Assembly: GCF_900240995.1 (NCBI RefSeq) | Contig: NZ_LT965954.1 | Span: 507,042 to 571,041, forward strand | Source of the DNA: Bacillus sp. Marseille-P3661 | GTDB lineage: Bacteria; Bacillota; Bacilli; Bacillales; Bacillaceae_J | Length of the DNA: 64,000 nucleotides | Direction: 5' to 3' | In this document: positions 1 through 7,965 of the stretch, piece by piece | Layout of the letters: each line of letters starts with the position of its first letter | How positions within the stretch are numbered: position 1 is the first letter of the stretch | The notes under the pieces: model-generated | Databases searched by the model: none | Seen by the model: only the letters and a program-made list of their open reading frames with translations | What the model was told of the DNA's origin: nothing | Translations under genes and position numbers: made by a program

Positions 1-178
1 CTAACGGATGGGCTCTAACGCACCATAGTTAAGCGACCTTCCTCTCCCAGCCGTAGAATCAGTATTGACGGTTCTTAACCGTTTTCATTCTCTGTGGTGA
101 AGCGCTGATTTTTGCGTTTCATGGATGGCTAACGGGGCAGGAATGTGTAATAAGCAATAGTGAAACGATTGATAAAAA

Positions 179-216
179 TAGAGCAAAAATGACGGATATC
201 ATCTTTGCTCTATTTT
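179..216. terminator. Bidirectional terminator
   Basis: TAGAGCAAA and TTTGCTCTA form a 9-bp stem, with T-rich sequence on both sides. It lies just downstream of the minus-strand membrane gene that ends at 215. The first ~175 bases before it hold no gene that I can see, only a TAACGGGGC motif near 128. Confidence 0.7.
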
Positions 217-727
217 ACCTTGTTATTGGAAGACTTTGTTTACTTTTTAATGAGCCCATAATAAATCTAAAAAAAAGTATGTATATGGATGTAGCAAGAA
301 GGTAAAAAGCAAATGAATTAAGAAAAGTCCATCCACTAAACTTAAAAACATTAAAAAACACAGCTAAACATTCAAAGCCTAGAGCAAAAAGAGACCAAAG
401 GATCACATATGCAGTGATATAAATACCCTTTGGATCAAACTTGTCAAATAAGTACACACATAGTAATGCATAAGGGGAATACATCAAATATGTTATTATG
501 TCTGTTACCTCGTATTTTTTAAGATCATTAAGGTCATATAAATCCAAGGGTGGTGTTGCAATCAGGTGATCCATAATAATAGCAATAGTTACAGTGAACA
601 AAATCATTAAGATAGAAATTACAAGAGGGTATCTTTTTGGGAGGAACAATATCAATATGAAACCACAAACAATGGTAAGAATTATAAACCATTCATTTTC
701 GTTAAACTGTTCTGGCAATGGTAACAA
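215..727 (-). CDS. CBO0543-like membrane protein
   Basis: A 170-residue integral membrane protein with about five hydrophobic segments (roughly residues 13-30, 33-52, 78-95, 102-125 and 135-158) and a short basic tail. Length and layout resemble the CBO0543 family of Firmicute membrane proteins, whose function is unknown; this assignment is from memory. The start is TTG, immediately after the TAA of the upstream gene, with a GAGATGAG ribosome site inside that gene's last codons, so translation is probably coupled. The two genes look like a tandem pair of the same family. Confidence 0.65.
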   Translation of the reverse strand: MLPLPEQFNENEWFIILTIVCGFILILFLPKRYPLVISILMILFTVTIAIIMDHLIATPPLDLYDLNDLKKYEVTDIITYLMYSPYALLCVYLFDKFDPKGIYITAYVILWSLFALGFECLAVFFNVFKFSGWTFLNSFAFYLLATSIYILFFRFIMGSLKSKQSLPITR

Positions 728-1258
728 TTAGCTCATCTCTTTTCTAAGAATTTTTCTAAAGCTAGTAGAGAGGTAGCTTATAAGAAGTAAAATGACAACC
801 CACTCTATTATGGAGTAAAAAAGATTCCATTTTACAAAATCATATACATTAAGAAGGTTGGCTAGATATTCAATCCCTATCAAAAGGGGTATTAAAATAA
901 ATAGCATAATCCAATTTTCCCTGTTTTTTGCCCCTTGGATTTTATCTATATACCAAATAATAAGTACAGGAATAAGGAAGACCCTGATAAGTGCCATTGT
1001 CCAATAACTAGTTGAATGGCTATTAAAATTGATCATCTCCATATTCAATGCGAAGATGGTCATAAAGTTATGGTGAATAATGTTAGTTACCATCCAAATG
1101 AAGAATATTTCAAATAGATGAAGGTTCTTTTTGGATACGGCATATGTAAGATTTATTATCACTGTTAATGCAAAAAAAATTGAAAATGCCATAGCTCCTC
1201 CACTAAATTGCTTTTTTAATAGTTTTATCTTTCTATGTTTAAAATATTCCTTCTTCAA
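728..1258 (-). CDS. CBO0543-like membrane protein, first of pair
   Basis: A membrane protein of up to 176 residues with four to five hydrophobic helices, similar in plan to its downstream neighbour. The start is uncertain. The longest frame begins with TTG at 1258 but has no ribosome site, and its first codons (GTTGAAGAAGG) are part of a dispersed repeat. An ATG at 1192 preceded by GGAGGAGCT is the better start and would remove 22 residues. The repeat appears to have replaced the original 5' region, so expression may be altered. Function unknown. Confidence 0.55.
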   Translation of the reverse strand: MKKEYFKHRKIKLLKKQFSGGAMAFSIFFALTVIINLTYAVSKKNLHLFEIFFIWMVTNIIHHNFMTIFALNMEMINFNSHSTSYWTMALIRVFLIPVLIIWYIDKIQGAKNRENWIMLFILIPLLIGIEYLANLLNVYDFVKWNLFYSIIEWVVILLLISYLSTSFRKILRKEMS

Positions 1259-1260
1259 CT

Positions 1261-1320
1261 AAAGGGGGCGATTGTTCAATTGAGCAGTCGCTTCTTTCAC
1301 TATTGTTGGGCAGGATAGTG
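1261..1320. repeat. GGGGGC-type short intergenic repeat, copy 1
   Basis: Sequence of the form GGGGGCGATTGTTCAA...AGTCGCTTCTT...TATTG..GGGCAG...TAGTG, closely matched by 1993-2052. Shorter relatives lie at 128-137 and 2631-2640. It includes an internal dyad (GCGATTG / CAGTCGC). It carries no coding signal and looks like a small dispersed repeat that sits at gene ends. Confidence 0.6.
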
Positions 1321-1418
1321 GCAGAACCGAAATTACCTTTACAGTTATTCATCTCAATAATGGAGTAAGGCTTATTGGACATATATGCCGAAATTTTCAT
1401 AAGGAGGTAAGTTTCATT

Positions 1419-1571
1419 ATGAGCATAAAGGAATATTTTCAAAGGGTGAAGGAATTTACTATAAAAAAATATGGTAATGGATTAGAGGGTTATCAGAATT
1501 CTACCCCTGATTTGGAGGGAAGATTTCTAAATTGGTTAGCAACAAAAATAAAAAATGTTTTCAAGAAATGA
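1419..1571 (+). CDS. Small 50-residue protein, unknown
   Basis: An ATG preceded by a perfect AAGGAGG ribosome site (1401-1407) opens a 50-codon frame starting MSIKEYFQRVKEFTIKKYG and ending in a lysine-rich tail. The strong ribosome site and clean frame make it a credible gene despite its size. The product is basic, with no signal peptide and no family that I recognise. It overlaps a longer but unsupported minus-strand frame. Confidence 0.55.
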   Translation: MSIKEYFQRVKEFTIKKYGNGLEGYQNSTPDLEGRFLNWLATKIKNVFKK

Positions 1572-1692
1572 TAGTATCTAATAGAGACAGTTACTCTTTT
1601 ACTAACAGTGGTTTAGTGCAAGAAGGAAAGTTTAGGACAAGCAGTGAATATAATAAAACAATCTAATCTTATTAATGAAAAAGGAGCTTAAA

Positions 1693-1995
1693 ATGAAAAA
1701 GTTATCTTTCATATTGTGTTCATTAGTCTTTGTTTTCGCTGTGTTCCCCGTTGTTAGTGGAGCTATTAATGAAACTGCAAATAATAGTGAAAATCAACAT
1801 AAGGAAAAAAAGATATACAACAATCAACTTTCTAAAACTGAAAAACAACAACAGGAAAAAGAATTGGAGGAGTTCCTAAAAAAAGAGAATAAACCTAATG
1901 AACTCTTACCCCTGCCAAACCCTGAAAATAGAGTGAATTTCAATGGAATGCCTTTACCAGACGGAGAAAAAGTAGAACCCAAAAATATTTATTAA
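1693..1995 (+). CDS. Small secreted hydrophilic protein
   Basis: About 100 residues. It starts with a typical Gram-positive signal peptide (MKKLSFILC, then a hydrophobic core to about VVSGA), followed by a highly charged Gln/Glu/Lys-rich region and a proline-rich C-terminus. I chose the ATG at 1693 because AAGGAGCTTAAA precedes it; the in-frame ATG at 1675 has no ribosome site. A Cys in the signal region is not in a lipobox. Its TAA stop is the beginning of the second GGGGGC repeat. Function unknown; probably exported. Confidence 0.65.
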   Translation: MKKLSFILCSLVFVFAVFPVVSGAINETANNSENQHKEKKIYNNQLSKTEKQQQEKELEEFLKKENKPNELLPLPNPENRVNFNGMPLPDGEKVEPKNIY

Positions 1996-2052
1996 CGGGG
2001 GCAATTGCTCAACAAGAGTAGTCGCTTCTTGTACTATTGGGGCAGTTTAGTG
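1993..2052. repeat. GGGGGC-type short intergenic repeat, copy 2
   Basis: Starts TAACGGGGGCAATTGCTCAA, with the gene's stop codon forming its first three bases, and continues through AGTCGCTTCTTGTACTATT and GGGGCAG. It is the same element as 1261-1320. A truncated relative (CTAACGGGGGCGTTAG) lies at about 2629-2645, after the next gene. Confidence 0.6.
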
Positions 2053-2130
2053 AAAGAAGGGTTATGTAATTTTATGGTAAAATATTCATTAGTATGGAAA
2101 TAATGCTAAGGAATTATGGAGGTATAGACG

Positions 2131-2613
2131 TTGCGTAAGTATCTGGAAAGTGCGGCATTTACAGCATTTTTTTATTTCATTTCAGTAATGATTGGGTTCT
2201 TTTTCTATAACTTAATTTATGATGTTCCTTTTGACCGTAACAGAATAGTATCAGGTTTATTTGTTGGTTCGTTTGTTACAATCATTCCATATGTCTTATT
2301 AGGAATGTTTATAAGTGTCATTTATAAGAATAAACCATTACAAAATTCATTTCTAATTGGCTTATTTGTTATGTTGGGTGAACGTTTATCTCTGTATTTA
2401 ATTGGATTTAATTTTGTCAGAACAAGAATGGATGGTTGGACATATGAAAATTTATTATCTCCAATAAATTTTGTTTCGGCTGAAGCATTGTCGTATTTTA
2501 CACCGTTTTATATTAGTGTTGGGGGCATTATTAGTCTCATACTGTGTCTTGTTTCTACGTGGATTAGTTTTAAAGTTATGGATAAAAAAGAGTTGCAACT
2601 TAAAACAACTTAA
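2131..2613 (+). CDS. Four-helix membrane protein, unknown
   Basis: A 160-residue protein with hydrophobic segments at about residues 10-28, 40-64, 72-94 and 122-148 and a short basic cytoplasmic tail. The start is TTG at 2131 with GGAGGT eight bases upstream. I do not recognise a family. It sits alone between repeat fragments and is followed by a terminator at 2674-2704, which suggests a single-gene unit in an accessory patch. Confidence 0.6.
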   Translation: MRKYLESAAFTAFFYFISVMIGFFFYNLIYDVPFDRNRIVSGLFVGSFVTIIPYVLLGMFISVIYKNKPLQNSFLIGLFVMLGERLSLYLIGFNFVRTRMDGWTYENLLSPINFVSAEALSYFTPFYISVGGIISLILCLVSTWISFKVMDKKELQLKTT

Positions 2614-2673
2614 AAATTGTTATGTTGAGCTAACGGGGGCGTTAGTTGAAGAAGGTAAATATATCGCAACGTC

Positions 2674-2704
2674 AAAAAAGCTTAGAATTTATCTGAGCTT
2701 TTTT
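2674..2704 (+). terminator. Rho-independent terminator
   Basis: AGCTTAGA pairs with TCTGAGCT (one G-T pair) and is followed by a run of six T. It ends the 2131-2613 transcript. Confidence 0.7.
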
Positions 2705-3111
2705 ACTTGCTGTATTGCTGATTAATTGCCAAAGTAATGCTAATCGTTGTGTTATTTACATTATTCTTAGCATGTTTCTCTCCCAAAACGAACCAGTTAT
2801 CCTCTGGTGGACTATCTCATATTGCTCAAGTTGGTTTTTATCCTTCTTTGCTTTCCTGAACTAATAGCTAAGTAATATTATGGGTTAAACCTAAGAAATG
2901 ATATAATCATAATCACTTCGAAGTATTAATAATTCTGGATTAACATTTTTATTATAAAAGGCTTAATTACACGGTGGCACTTGGTGGCAACCTGGTGGCA
3001 CAATTAATCATACTGCCACCAAAAACATCTGTTTAAATCGTACACAGTAAATAATTAAGCCTATTAAATCAACAACTTCAAACGAAAACTGTTATATTCT
3101 GATTGGCATAA
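2705..3111. other. Intergenic stretch without a gene
   Basis: No frame with a credible start is present. Around 2970-3025 the sequence repeats GGTGGCA three times and then shows the complement TGCCACC, a short dyad of the sort found at recombinase sites. Together with the tRNA fragment that follows, it may be the edge of a lost integrated element (inference). Confidence 0.35.
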
Positions 3112-3158
3112 CTTGCTTGACAGGCAAGGGGCCACTGGTTCGAACCCAGTACAGACCA
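3112..3158 (+). pseudogene. 3' half of tRNA-Val(GAC)
   Basis: The right half of a tRNA is clearly visible. It shows an anticodon stem CTTGC/GCAAG around the loop TTGACAG (anticodon GAC), a variable loop GGGCC, a perfect T arm ACTGG-TTCGAAC-CCAGT, the 3' acceptor strand ACAGACC and discriminator A. No matching 5' acceptor strand (GGTCTGT) or D arm lies upstream. Such 3' tRNA halves are the usual trace of site-specific integration into a tRNA gene. It is immediately followed by a terminator. Confidence 0.75.
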
Positions 3159-3170
3159 TCACAAAACAGG

Positions 3171-3210
3171 AGCCTATATTCCTTGTGTAGCAAGGGGTAT
3201 AGGCTTTTTT
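3171..3210 (+). terminator. Terminator after tRNA fragment
   Basis: AGCCTATA and TATAGGCT form the stem, with a second pairing CCTTG/CAAGG inside, followed by six T. It fits as the native tRNA-Val terminator carried along with the 3' half. Confidence 0.7.
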
Positions 3211-3563
3211 ATTTTACAACAGATTAGCATAAAGCCCTTCTTTTGTTGTTTGCACACATTTTGCTGCCTTTGCATACAGAACCAATCTTCAACAAACTCA
3301 CAAAATATCTGTTTAATTGGTTCAATATATATATCCTCCTGCAATACAACTAACAATTTGCTTAACGCCGTTCGGAGATATTTCTTATATTAAATCCCCT
3401 TTTGACTTTTGTATCATTGTTATATTACTTCCTTTCATTTGTCATTACTCATATGAGCTTATTATTTGTTATTGTCTGTTAAATTTATTAACATAAAATT
3501 ATGAATTTTTAAAATTTATTTATAAAATAAAATGAACTTTTCTTGCAATAGCGAGGTGTAAAG
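3211..3563. other. AT-rich intergenic stretch
   Basis: Contains no credible gene. A short Cys-rich minus-strand frame runs into the terminator and lacks a ribosome site. The last ~120 bases are very AT-rich and probably carry the promoter of the MBL gene, but I cannot define boxes. Confidence 0.3.
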
Positions 3564-4532
3564 GTGAAGTATTTAAAAAAAGAAGATTGTACCGTTTTGC
3601 CAATAATTGTTCCTGTTAAATCGATTTTAAAAACCGTTAATTTCTTTTTAGTAAAACGAGCTCAATCTTTGACATTAATTGATGCAGGTTTTAATAACGA
3701 AGACTGTTGGAATGCTCTAAATGCTACGTTAATGGAAAATGATCATAGCTTAAAAGATATAACAGAAATTATTCTTACGCATCATCATATTGACCATGTA
3801 GGACTAGTTAACAAAATTGTTTCCAATCACCCACTGCCTGTATATGCATCTCCTCATTCCATTCCTAGATTAAAACGGGATCGAACTTTCCTTGAAATGA
3901 GAATAGATTTTTATGCTAACCTCTATAGAGAGCACGGCTGTGGTGAAGAGGGCAAGAAAAAAGTTGATTCATTAAGGCAAGCTAACAGAGAGAATCAAAA
4001 TCAAGCTCTTGAGGCCGATATCATCGAACTAAAACATACATCAATATTACATTTTAACATTATCGATACTCCTGGACATGCACCTGATCAGCTAGCATTT
4101 TGGGATCAAAATAGCAGATGGTTATTTACCGGTGATCTTTTACTTGGACATATTTCCAGTAATGCCTTGGTTGAACCCGACTATGAAGGAAAAAAAATAC
4201 TGACATTAAATCAACATTTGGAATCATTGAAAAGATGTGCGGTGCTTAACGCGGAAATCGTTTTTCCTGGGCATGGAGAGCTCATTTATAATGCAAACGA
4301 GTTAATCCAAATGAAATTAGAGAGAACTGAACAAAAATGTGAAAAGCTCCTTCAATTGATTGGCTCTGGAATATCGACCGCAAATGATCTCGCAATGGCC
4401 TATTATAATCGAATTTATCATGAACAATTCTCTCTTGTAATGTCAGAGGTAATTGGGCATCTTGATTACATGGAATTAAACAATAGAGTAAATAAGGAGT
4501 TTGTTCAGGGGCTGTGGCATTATTCTACATAA
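3564..4532 (+). CDS. MBL-fold metallo-hydrolase
   Basis: A 322-residue metallo-beta-lactamase-fold hydrolase. The dinuclear metal site is intact: THHHIDH at residues 72-78 (HxHxDH), His172 in DTPGHAPD, Asp191 in TGDLLL and His237 in FPGHGE. The C-terminal ~80 residues form the helical extension seen in the glyoxalase II-like and RNase Z-like cytosolic branch. No signal peptide. GTG start with AGGTG upstream. The substrate cannot be deduced; thioester or lactone hydrolysis is typical of this branch. It is a monocistronic unit closed by the terminator at 4725-4770. Confidence 0.85.
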   Translation: MKYLKKEDCTVLPIIVPVKSILKTVNFFLVKRAQSLTLIDAGFNNEDCWNALNATLMENDHSLKDITEIILTHHHIDHVGLVNKIVSNHPLPVYASPHSIPRLKRDRTFLEMRIDFYANLYREHGCGEEGKKKVDSLRQANRENQNQALEADIIELKHTSILHFNIIDTPGHAPDQLAFWDQNSRWLFTGDLLLGHISSNALVEPDYEGKKILTLNQHLESLKRCAVLNAEIVFPGHGELIYNANELIQMKLERTEQKCEKLLQLIGSGISTANDLAMAYYNRIYHEQFSLVMSEVIGHLDYMELNNRVNKEFVQGLWHYST

Positions 4533-4724
4533 ACATTTATAGCCATTTAAAGCCATAAGAACGTTAAAACAGACGTCACCTATGGCATAATTTGTATTTA
4601 AAGGGAACATACCCTCTTAAGTTATTAATCCAAGATGTATACTGGCCTAGAGAGTTTAAACAACCTTCTGTAAAAGGCACAATTAACCTTGGGTAGTTAA
4701 TTCCCCCCTTAATATTACCAATAT

Positions 4725-4770
4725 AAAAAACACGACTTTCCTCCAAGAATAACGAAAAGTCGTGTTTTTT
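4725..4770. terminator. Bidirectional terminator
   Basis: AAAAAACACGACTTT and its partner AAAGTCGTGTTTTTT form a long stem. It lies between the convergent MBL and FAH-family genes. Confidence 0.85.
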
Positions 4771-4811
4771 ATAATTTATTTATATTAACCAGGTTAATCT
4801 TCAGTAACTTT

Positions 4812-5606
4812 TTACTTAACTTTATTGCGAAGTTGACCTATATGCTCCACTTCAACTACTACAGTATCCCCCGATTTCATTGGACAGCTCCCTGCCGGTG
4901 AGCCAGTTGCAAGAACATCACCAGGCTCTAGTGTCATGACTTTTGAAATCCAACTTATTAAGAAAGGAATGGAAAATGACATTTGATTCGTATTACCCTC
5001 TTGCACAACTTCCCCGTTTAAAGTTGTAACAATTTTTAAATTGGTTGGATCTATATTGGTCACAATATAAGGACCTAATGGCCCAAACGTATCAAAACCT
5101 TTACCTCTTGTGAACTGGGGATCTGATTTAGTAAGGTCTCTTGCTGTCACATCATTAAAAATAGTACACCCAAAAACATAATCTAATGCTTCTTCTTCTT
5201 TCACATTTTTACAACGTTTTCCAATTACAAGTGCTAATTCCCCCTCCATTTCTACCTGCTTGGTTAAATCGGTAGGTGGCAAAATGATTTCACCTTGATC
5301 TGGAATAATAGAAGTAGTTGGCTTTAAAAACAGAAATGGTTCACCAAGATTAGCTTGTCCACCAGTTTCTTTTGCGTGTAGTGCATATGTCCAACCAAAA
5401 TTAACAATTTTTGAAGGAGTTACTGGCTCCAAAATCTTAACATCATTATATTTAACCCTTACTCCATCATACTTTAGTTCATTGTTAACAATTTCCGTAA
5501 AATCACTTGACAGTTGGATGATTTCATTATCCTCCAAAATTCCATAATACACTTTTTCATTATTCAGATAACGAACTATCGTTTCTGTTTTTGTCAATGT
5601 TTGCAT
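4812..5606 (-). CDS. Fumarylacetoacetate hydrolase-family protein
   Basis: A 264-residue FAH-family enzyme. The C-terminal FAH fold starts at about residue 65 (PSKIVNFGWTY). The divalent-metal ligands of the family are present: E121 and E123 in EMEGELALVIGK and the NDVTARD motif with D152. Gly-rich TGSPAG lies at 234-239. The family cleaves C-C bonds or isomerises and decarboxylates 2-keto acids (5-oxopent-3-ene-tricarboxylate, ureidoglycolate, acylpyruvates); the exact substrate is not readable. ATG start with GGGGAG. A degenerate aldehyde dehydrogenase of the ketoglutarate-semialdehyde type lies directly upstream, hinting at an eroded sugar-acid or aromatic catabolic operon. Confidence 0.85.
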   Translation of the reverse strand: MQTLTKTETIVRYLNNEKVYYGILEDNEIIQLSSDFTEIVNNELKYDGVRVKYNDVKILEPVTPSKIVNFGWTYALHAKETGGQANLGEPFLFLKPTTSIIPDQGEIILPPTDLTKQVEMEGELALVIGKRCKNVKEEEALDYVFGCTIFNDVTARDLTKSDPQFTRGKGFDTFGPLGPYIVTNIDPTNLKIVTTLNGEVVQEGNTNQMSFSIPFLISWISKVMTLEPGDVLATGSPAGSCPMKSGDTVVVEVEHIGQLRNKVK

Positions 5607-5759
5607 TCTCCCCGGAACCCCTTTTCAATTAGTCATATTACACATGTTGATTTGTTCTGCATAAATTTAATACAGAATATACTCTTTCACTTCCTCTATT
5701 GTAAAGCAAATAGCATGACCTATCCACGACAACTTTTTTTTTGTACAACTTTATTGCAC

Positions 5760-6115
5760 CCTTTTAGGGTACAAATAAACCACCATATAGAGCATAAGGA
5801 TCCACTTGTGCACTTTCTGCGTTAATTCTCACAAGCCTGTTTCCACTTCTTTGATAAAGGAGAGCGTTTTCTTTTTATTGGTTGTTAAAATAAATGAGCA
5901 CCACTTGTAACGTCTCTTCAATTGTAACGACATTTATTATTACTAGTACAGCGCCAATAATTTCCTATTGAGCAAATGTCATGGTGGAACTTACAAAATC
6001 CAATATAGTGGGTTCAACATAGTAAGCATCTACACTGTCTGAGCTAGTAAATGAAATAACGTTAATATCAGGTGTTTGAAGTTTTACTGGCGTAATGGGT
6101 GGAAAAATTAGGAGA
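5760..6115 (-). pseudogene. Aldehyde dehydrogenase C-terminal relic
   Basis: On the minus strand one frame reads DAYYVEPTILDFVSS, then a stop, then EIIGAVLVI. After further shifts it reads EVETGL and, one frame over, VRINAESAQVDPYALYGG. These match in order the C-terminal third of 2,5-dioxovalerate (alpha-ketoglutaric semialdehyde) dehydrogenase-type ALDHs: YxxPTIF, EEIFGPVL, GLVRINAESAGVD, APYGG. Stops, frameshifts and missing segments show an old pseudogene. The catalytic Cys region is absent. Confidence 0.75.
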
Positions 6116-6195
6116 AGCAACAAAATTATCTCCAACAATTTCTTAAACGTTGATACTGATACATAAGGAAGTAATCACATTTTGCGAGGAAAAAC

Positions 6196-6244
6196 AAAAA
6201 AGCTTGTAGATTTGTCTAGCATTAGTAGACCATATCTACAAGCT
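6196..6244 (-). terminator. Terminator of glutaredoxin gene
   Basis: AGCTTGTAGAT and ATCTACAAGCT form an 11-bp stem; on the minus strand it is followed by TTTTTTG. It lies 23 bases after the glutaredoxin stop. Confidence 0.8.
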
Positions 6245-6266
6245 GTAAAAAAATAAATTTTTCAAC

Positions 6267-6500
6267 TTATTTCTTCACATACTGCATTAGTTTTTCAGGA
6301 TCATAGCCTAGGACCCAGTTGCCATTGATCTTTGTCTGCGGTACGCCCATCTGGCCAGTTTCCTGTACTAGCTTTTGACCGGCAACAGGATCTAACTGCA
6401 CATTTACTTCTTTGTAGGTTAATCCTTGATCCTCAAGGAATTTTTTCATCATTGTGCAGTACGGTCAAGTATTTGTTGAATACACAGTAATATCGTTCAT
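6267..6500 (-). CDS. Glutaredoxin with in-frame UGA at catalytic Cys
   Basis: A 77-codon thioredoxin-fold glutaredoxin/NrdH-like frame. From the ATG at 6500, which has a strong AAAGGAGGG ribosome site, it reads MNDITVYSTNT, then TGA (6465-6467), then PYCTMMKKFLEDQG, and ends YVKK. The family motif is CPYC; here the first, nucleophilic Cys is encoded TGA. Every other codon is intact, including the cis-Pro region GQMGVPQT. Immediately downstream of the TGA a perfect 6-bp stem TCCTTG/CAAGGA with loop AGGAU (6423-6439) lies within the spacing described for bacterial SECIS elements. So it is either a selenoprotein (UPYC) or a gene with one recent TGC-to-TGA nonsense mutation. A start at the ATG at 6452 would lose the active site and has no ribosome site. 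Confidence 0.7.
6423..6439 (-). promoter_or_regulatory. SECIS-like hairpin after UGA
   Basis: A perfect 6-bp stem with a 5-nt loop containing GG. The loop starts about 31 nt after the UGA of the glutaredoxin. From memory, bacterial SECIS models require a stem-loop about 16-37 nt downstream with G among the first two loop bases; this fits. The bases also encode ordinary residues (FLEDQG), so chance cannot be excluded. Confidence 0.45.
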
Positions 6501-7071
6501 GCTGTGTTTACCCTCCTTTTTTTCCATTTACCCATAAAAGTATTTATCCCGGTAATGATGTTAAGTAACCTCGAAAAATAGTTACCGGAGACACCTTTGT
6601 TTTTCCCTTATTCGATAAAAATAACCATGGAAGAGTAGATCTTCTAAAACATTTGGCTGAAACCGAAATTTTGTCTTAACATCAGTCATATTATTTGTTC
6701 AAAAACTAACTTAAAATTGCCGCAAATCCGCTTATCCTATTCAATACACTAATTTGATTTGTTTCTTTATCAAACTGCATCGTACCACCGAATTTTTTCA
6801 TTCGAAACGTTCTATATATACTATTATTATGATATCCTTCATAATAATACCTCACCTTAATGTAGTGCTAAATTGATTTTATCTATGCGTAAGACAAGCT
6901 AACCGAAGTTATTATGCTCTAAGAGGGCAGCTTTGGTCATGATACGAATGTTGTCTTAACTATAAAATTAAAAAATTTTAGAACCAACGATGAAGTGACT
7001 GCCAACCTTACGGCAGTGTATTGACTTAATCTTTATATAAATTAATAATTTGTTTTATTTAAGGAGAATTT
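6501..7071. other. Intergenic stretch without a gene
   Basis: About 570 bases. The left edge carries the glutaredoxin ribosome site and presumably its promoter on the minus strand; the right edge carries AAGGAG for the next gene. I see no coherent frame or stable element in between. Confidence 0.35.
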
Positions 7072-7797
7072 ATGCTAAAACAAAAAGGAAAAGTCATGGA
7101 TGATTATTTCTATAGTGAATCATTAAAAGAAAATATTGAACTACTAATATATCTTCCGCCTTCTTATTCACCACTGTATACATATAATATTTTATTTACT
7201 CAAGATGGACGGGACTATTTCAACCTAGGCCGAATTGCACGTATAGCAGATGAGCTTCATCAAACATCCCAAATGGATCAAACGATTATTATTGGTATTC
7301 CTTATAAAAATCTTAATGATCGCAAACAAAAGTATCATCCAAGCGGTACTAAACATCGTGCATATATTCGTTTTCTTGCACATGAACTTATTGGATATAT
7401 TGATACTTGTTATCCAACCTATCAATTAGGTTCAACACGGGCATTAATTGGTGATTCACTGGCTGGAACAGTCTCACTACTAACTGCATTAGCATACCCA
7501 CATACATTTGGAAAAGTAATCCTCCAATCACCGTATGTGGATCAACAGGTAATTGAATCTGTAAAGCAATTTGATAAGCAATCTTTACTTGAGCTCTATC
7601 ATGTTATTGGTACGGAAGAAACGAATGTCAAAACTACTGATGGAATAGAGGAAAATTTTTTTAGTCGTAATAAAGAATTGGCAAGCCTACTCAAATCTAA
7701 TAATTATAACGTTTTTTACGATGAATTTTGCGGAAACCATACATGGACATATTGGCAACCAGACCTAAAACGAGCTCTGACAATGATGTTTAACTAA
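7072..7797 (+). CDS. yjcH: YjcH-like alpha/beta-hydrolase (esterase family)
   Basis: A 241-residue alpha/beta-hydrolase of the esterase D/enterochelin-esterase type. The nucleophile elbow GDSLAG is at about residues 128-133 (Ser130), and the catalytic His lies in CGNHTWTYW near the C-terminus, as in this family. An N-terminal beta-rich section (LIYLPPSY, LFTQDGRDYF) is typical. No signal peptide, so cytosolic. AAGGAG precedes the ATG. The gene precedes yjcG and yjcF as in the Bacillus yjcF-G-H block, which supports the name. The physiological substrate is not established. Confidence 0.8.
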   Translation: MLKQKGKVMDDYFYSESLKENIELLIYLPPSYSPLYTYNILFTQDGRDYFNLGRIARIADELHQTSQMDQTIIIGIPYKNLNDRKQKYHPSGTKHRAYIRFLAHELIGYIDTCYPTYQLGSTRALIGDSLAGTVSLLTALAYPHTFGKVILQSPYVDQQVIESVKQFDKQSLLELYHVIGTEETNVKTTDGIEENFFSRNKELASLLKSNNYNVFYDEFCGNHTWTYWQPDLKRALTMMFN

Positions 7798-7965
7798 TAA
7801 TAAAACGCTGTTATTCATTCCCTAATGTGAATTTTTTGGTGACTTTGCTATAATAATACATAATGAATAAAATGTTATTGTATATGCTAGTTACTATGAA
7901 TAAAATATACAAATATAGTGGAGTTATAGGAACTACATACAAATTACAAGGAGGATCTAGAGCCT

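Noticed and set aside
1239-1442. 67-codon minus-strand frame
   Set aside because: It overlaps a dispersed repeat and a plus-strand small gene with a perfect ribosome site.
2131-2725. Second overlapping frame at 2471-2725
   Set aside because: It is a shadow of the membrane protein gene and extends into the repeat and terminator.
3174-3356. Cys-containing 60-codon minus-strand frame
   Set aside because: It runs through the tRNA terminator, has no ribosome site and has no recognisable composition of a protein.
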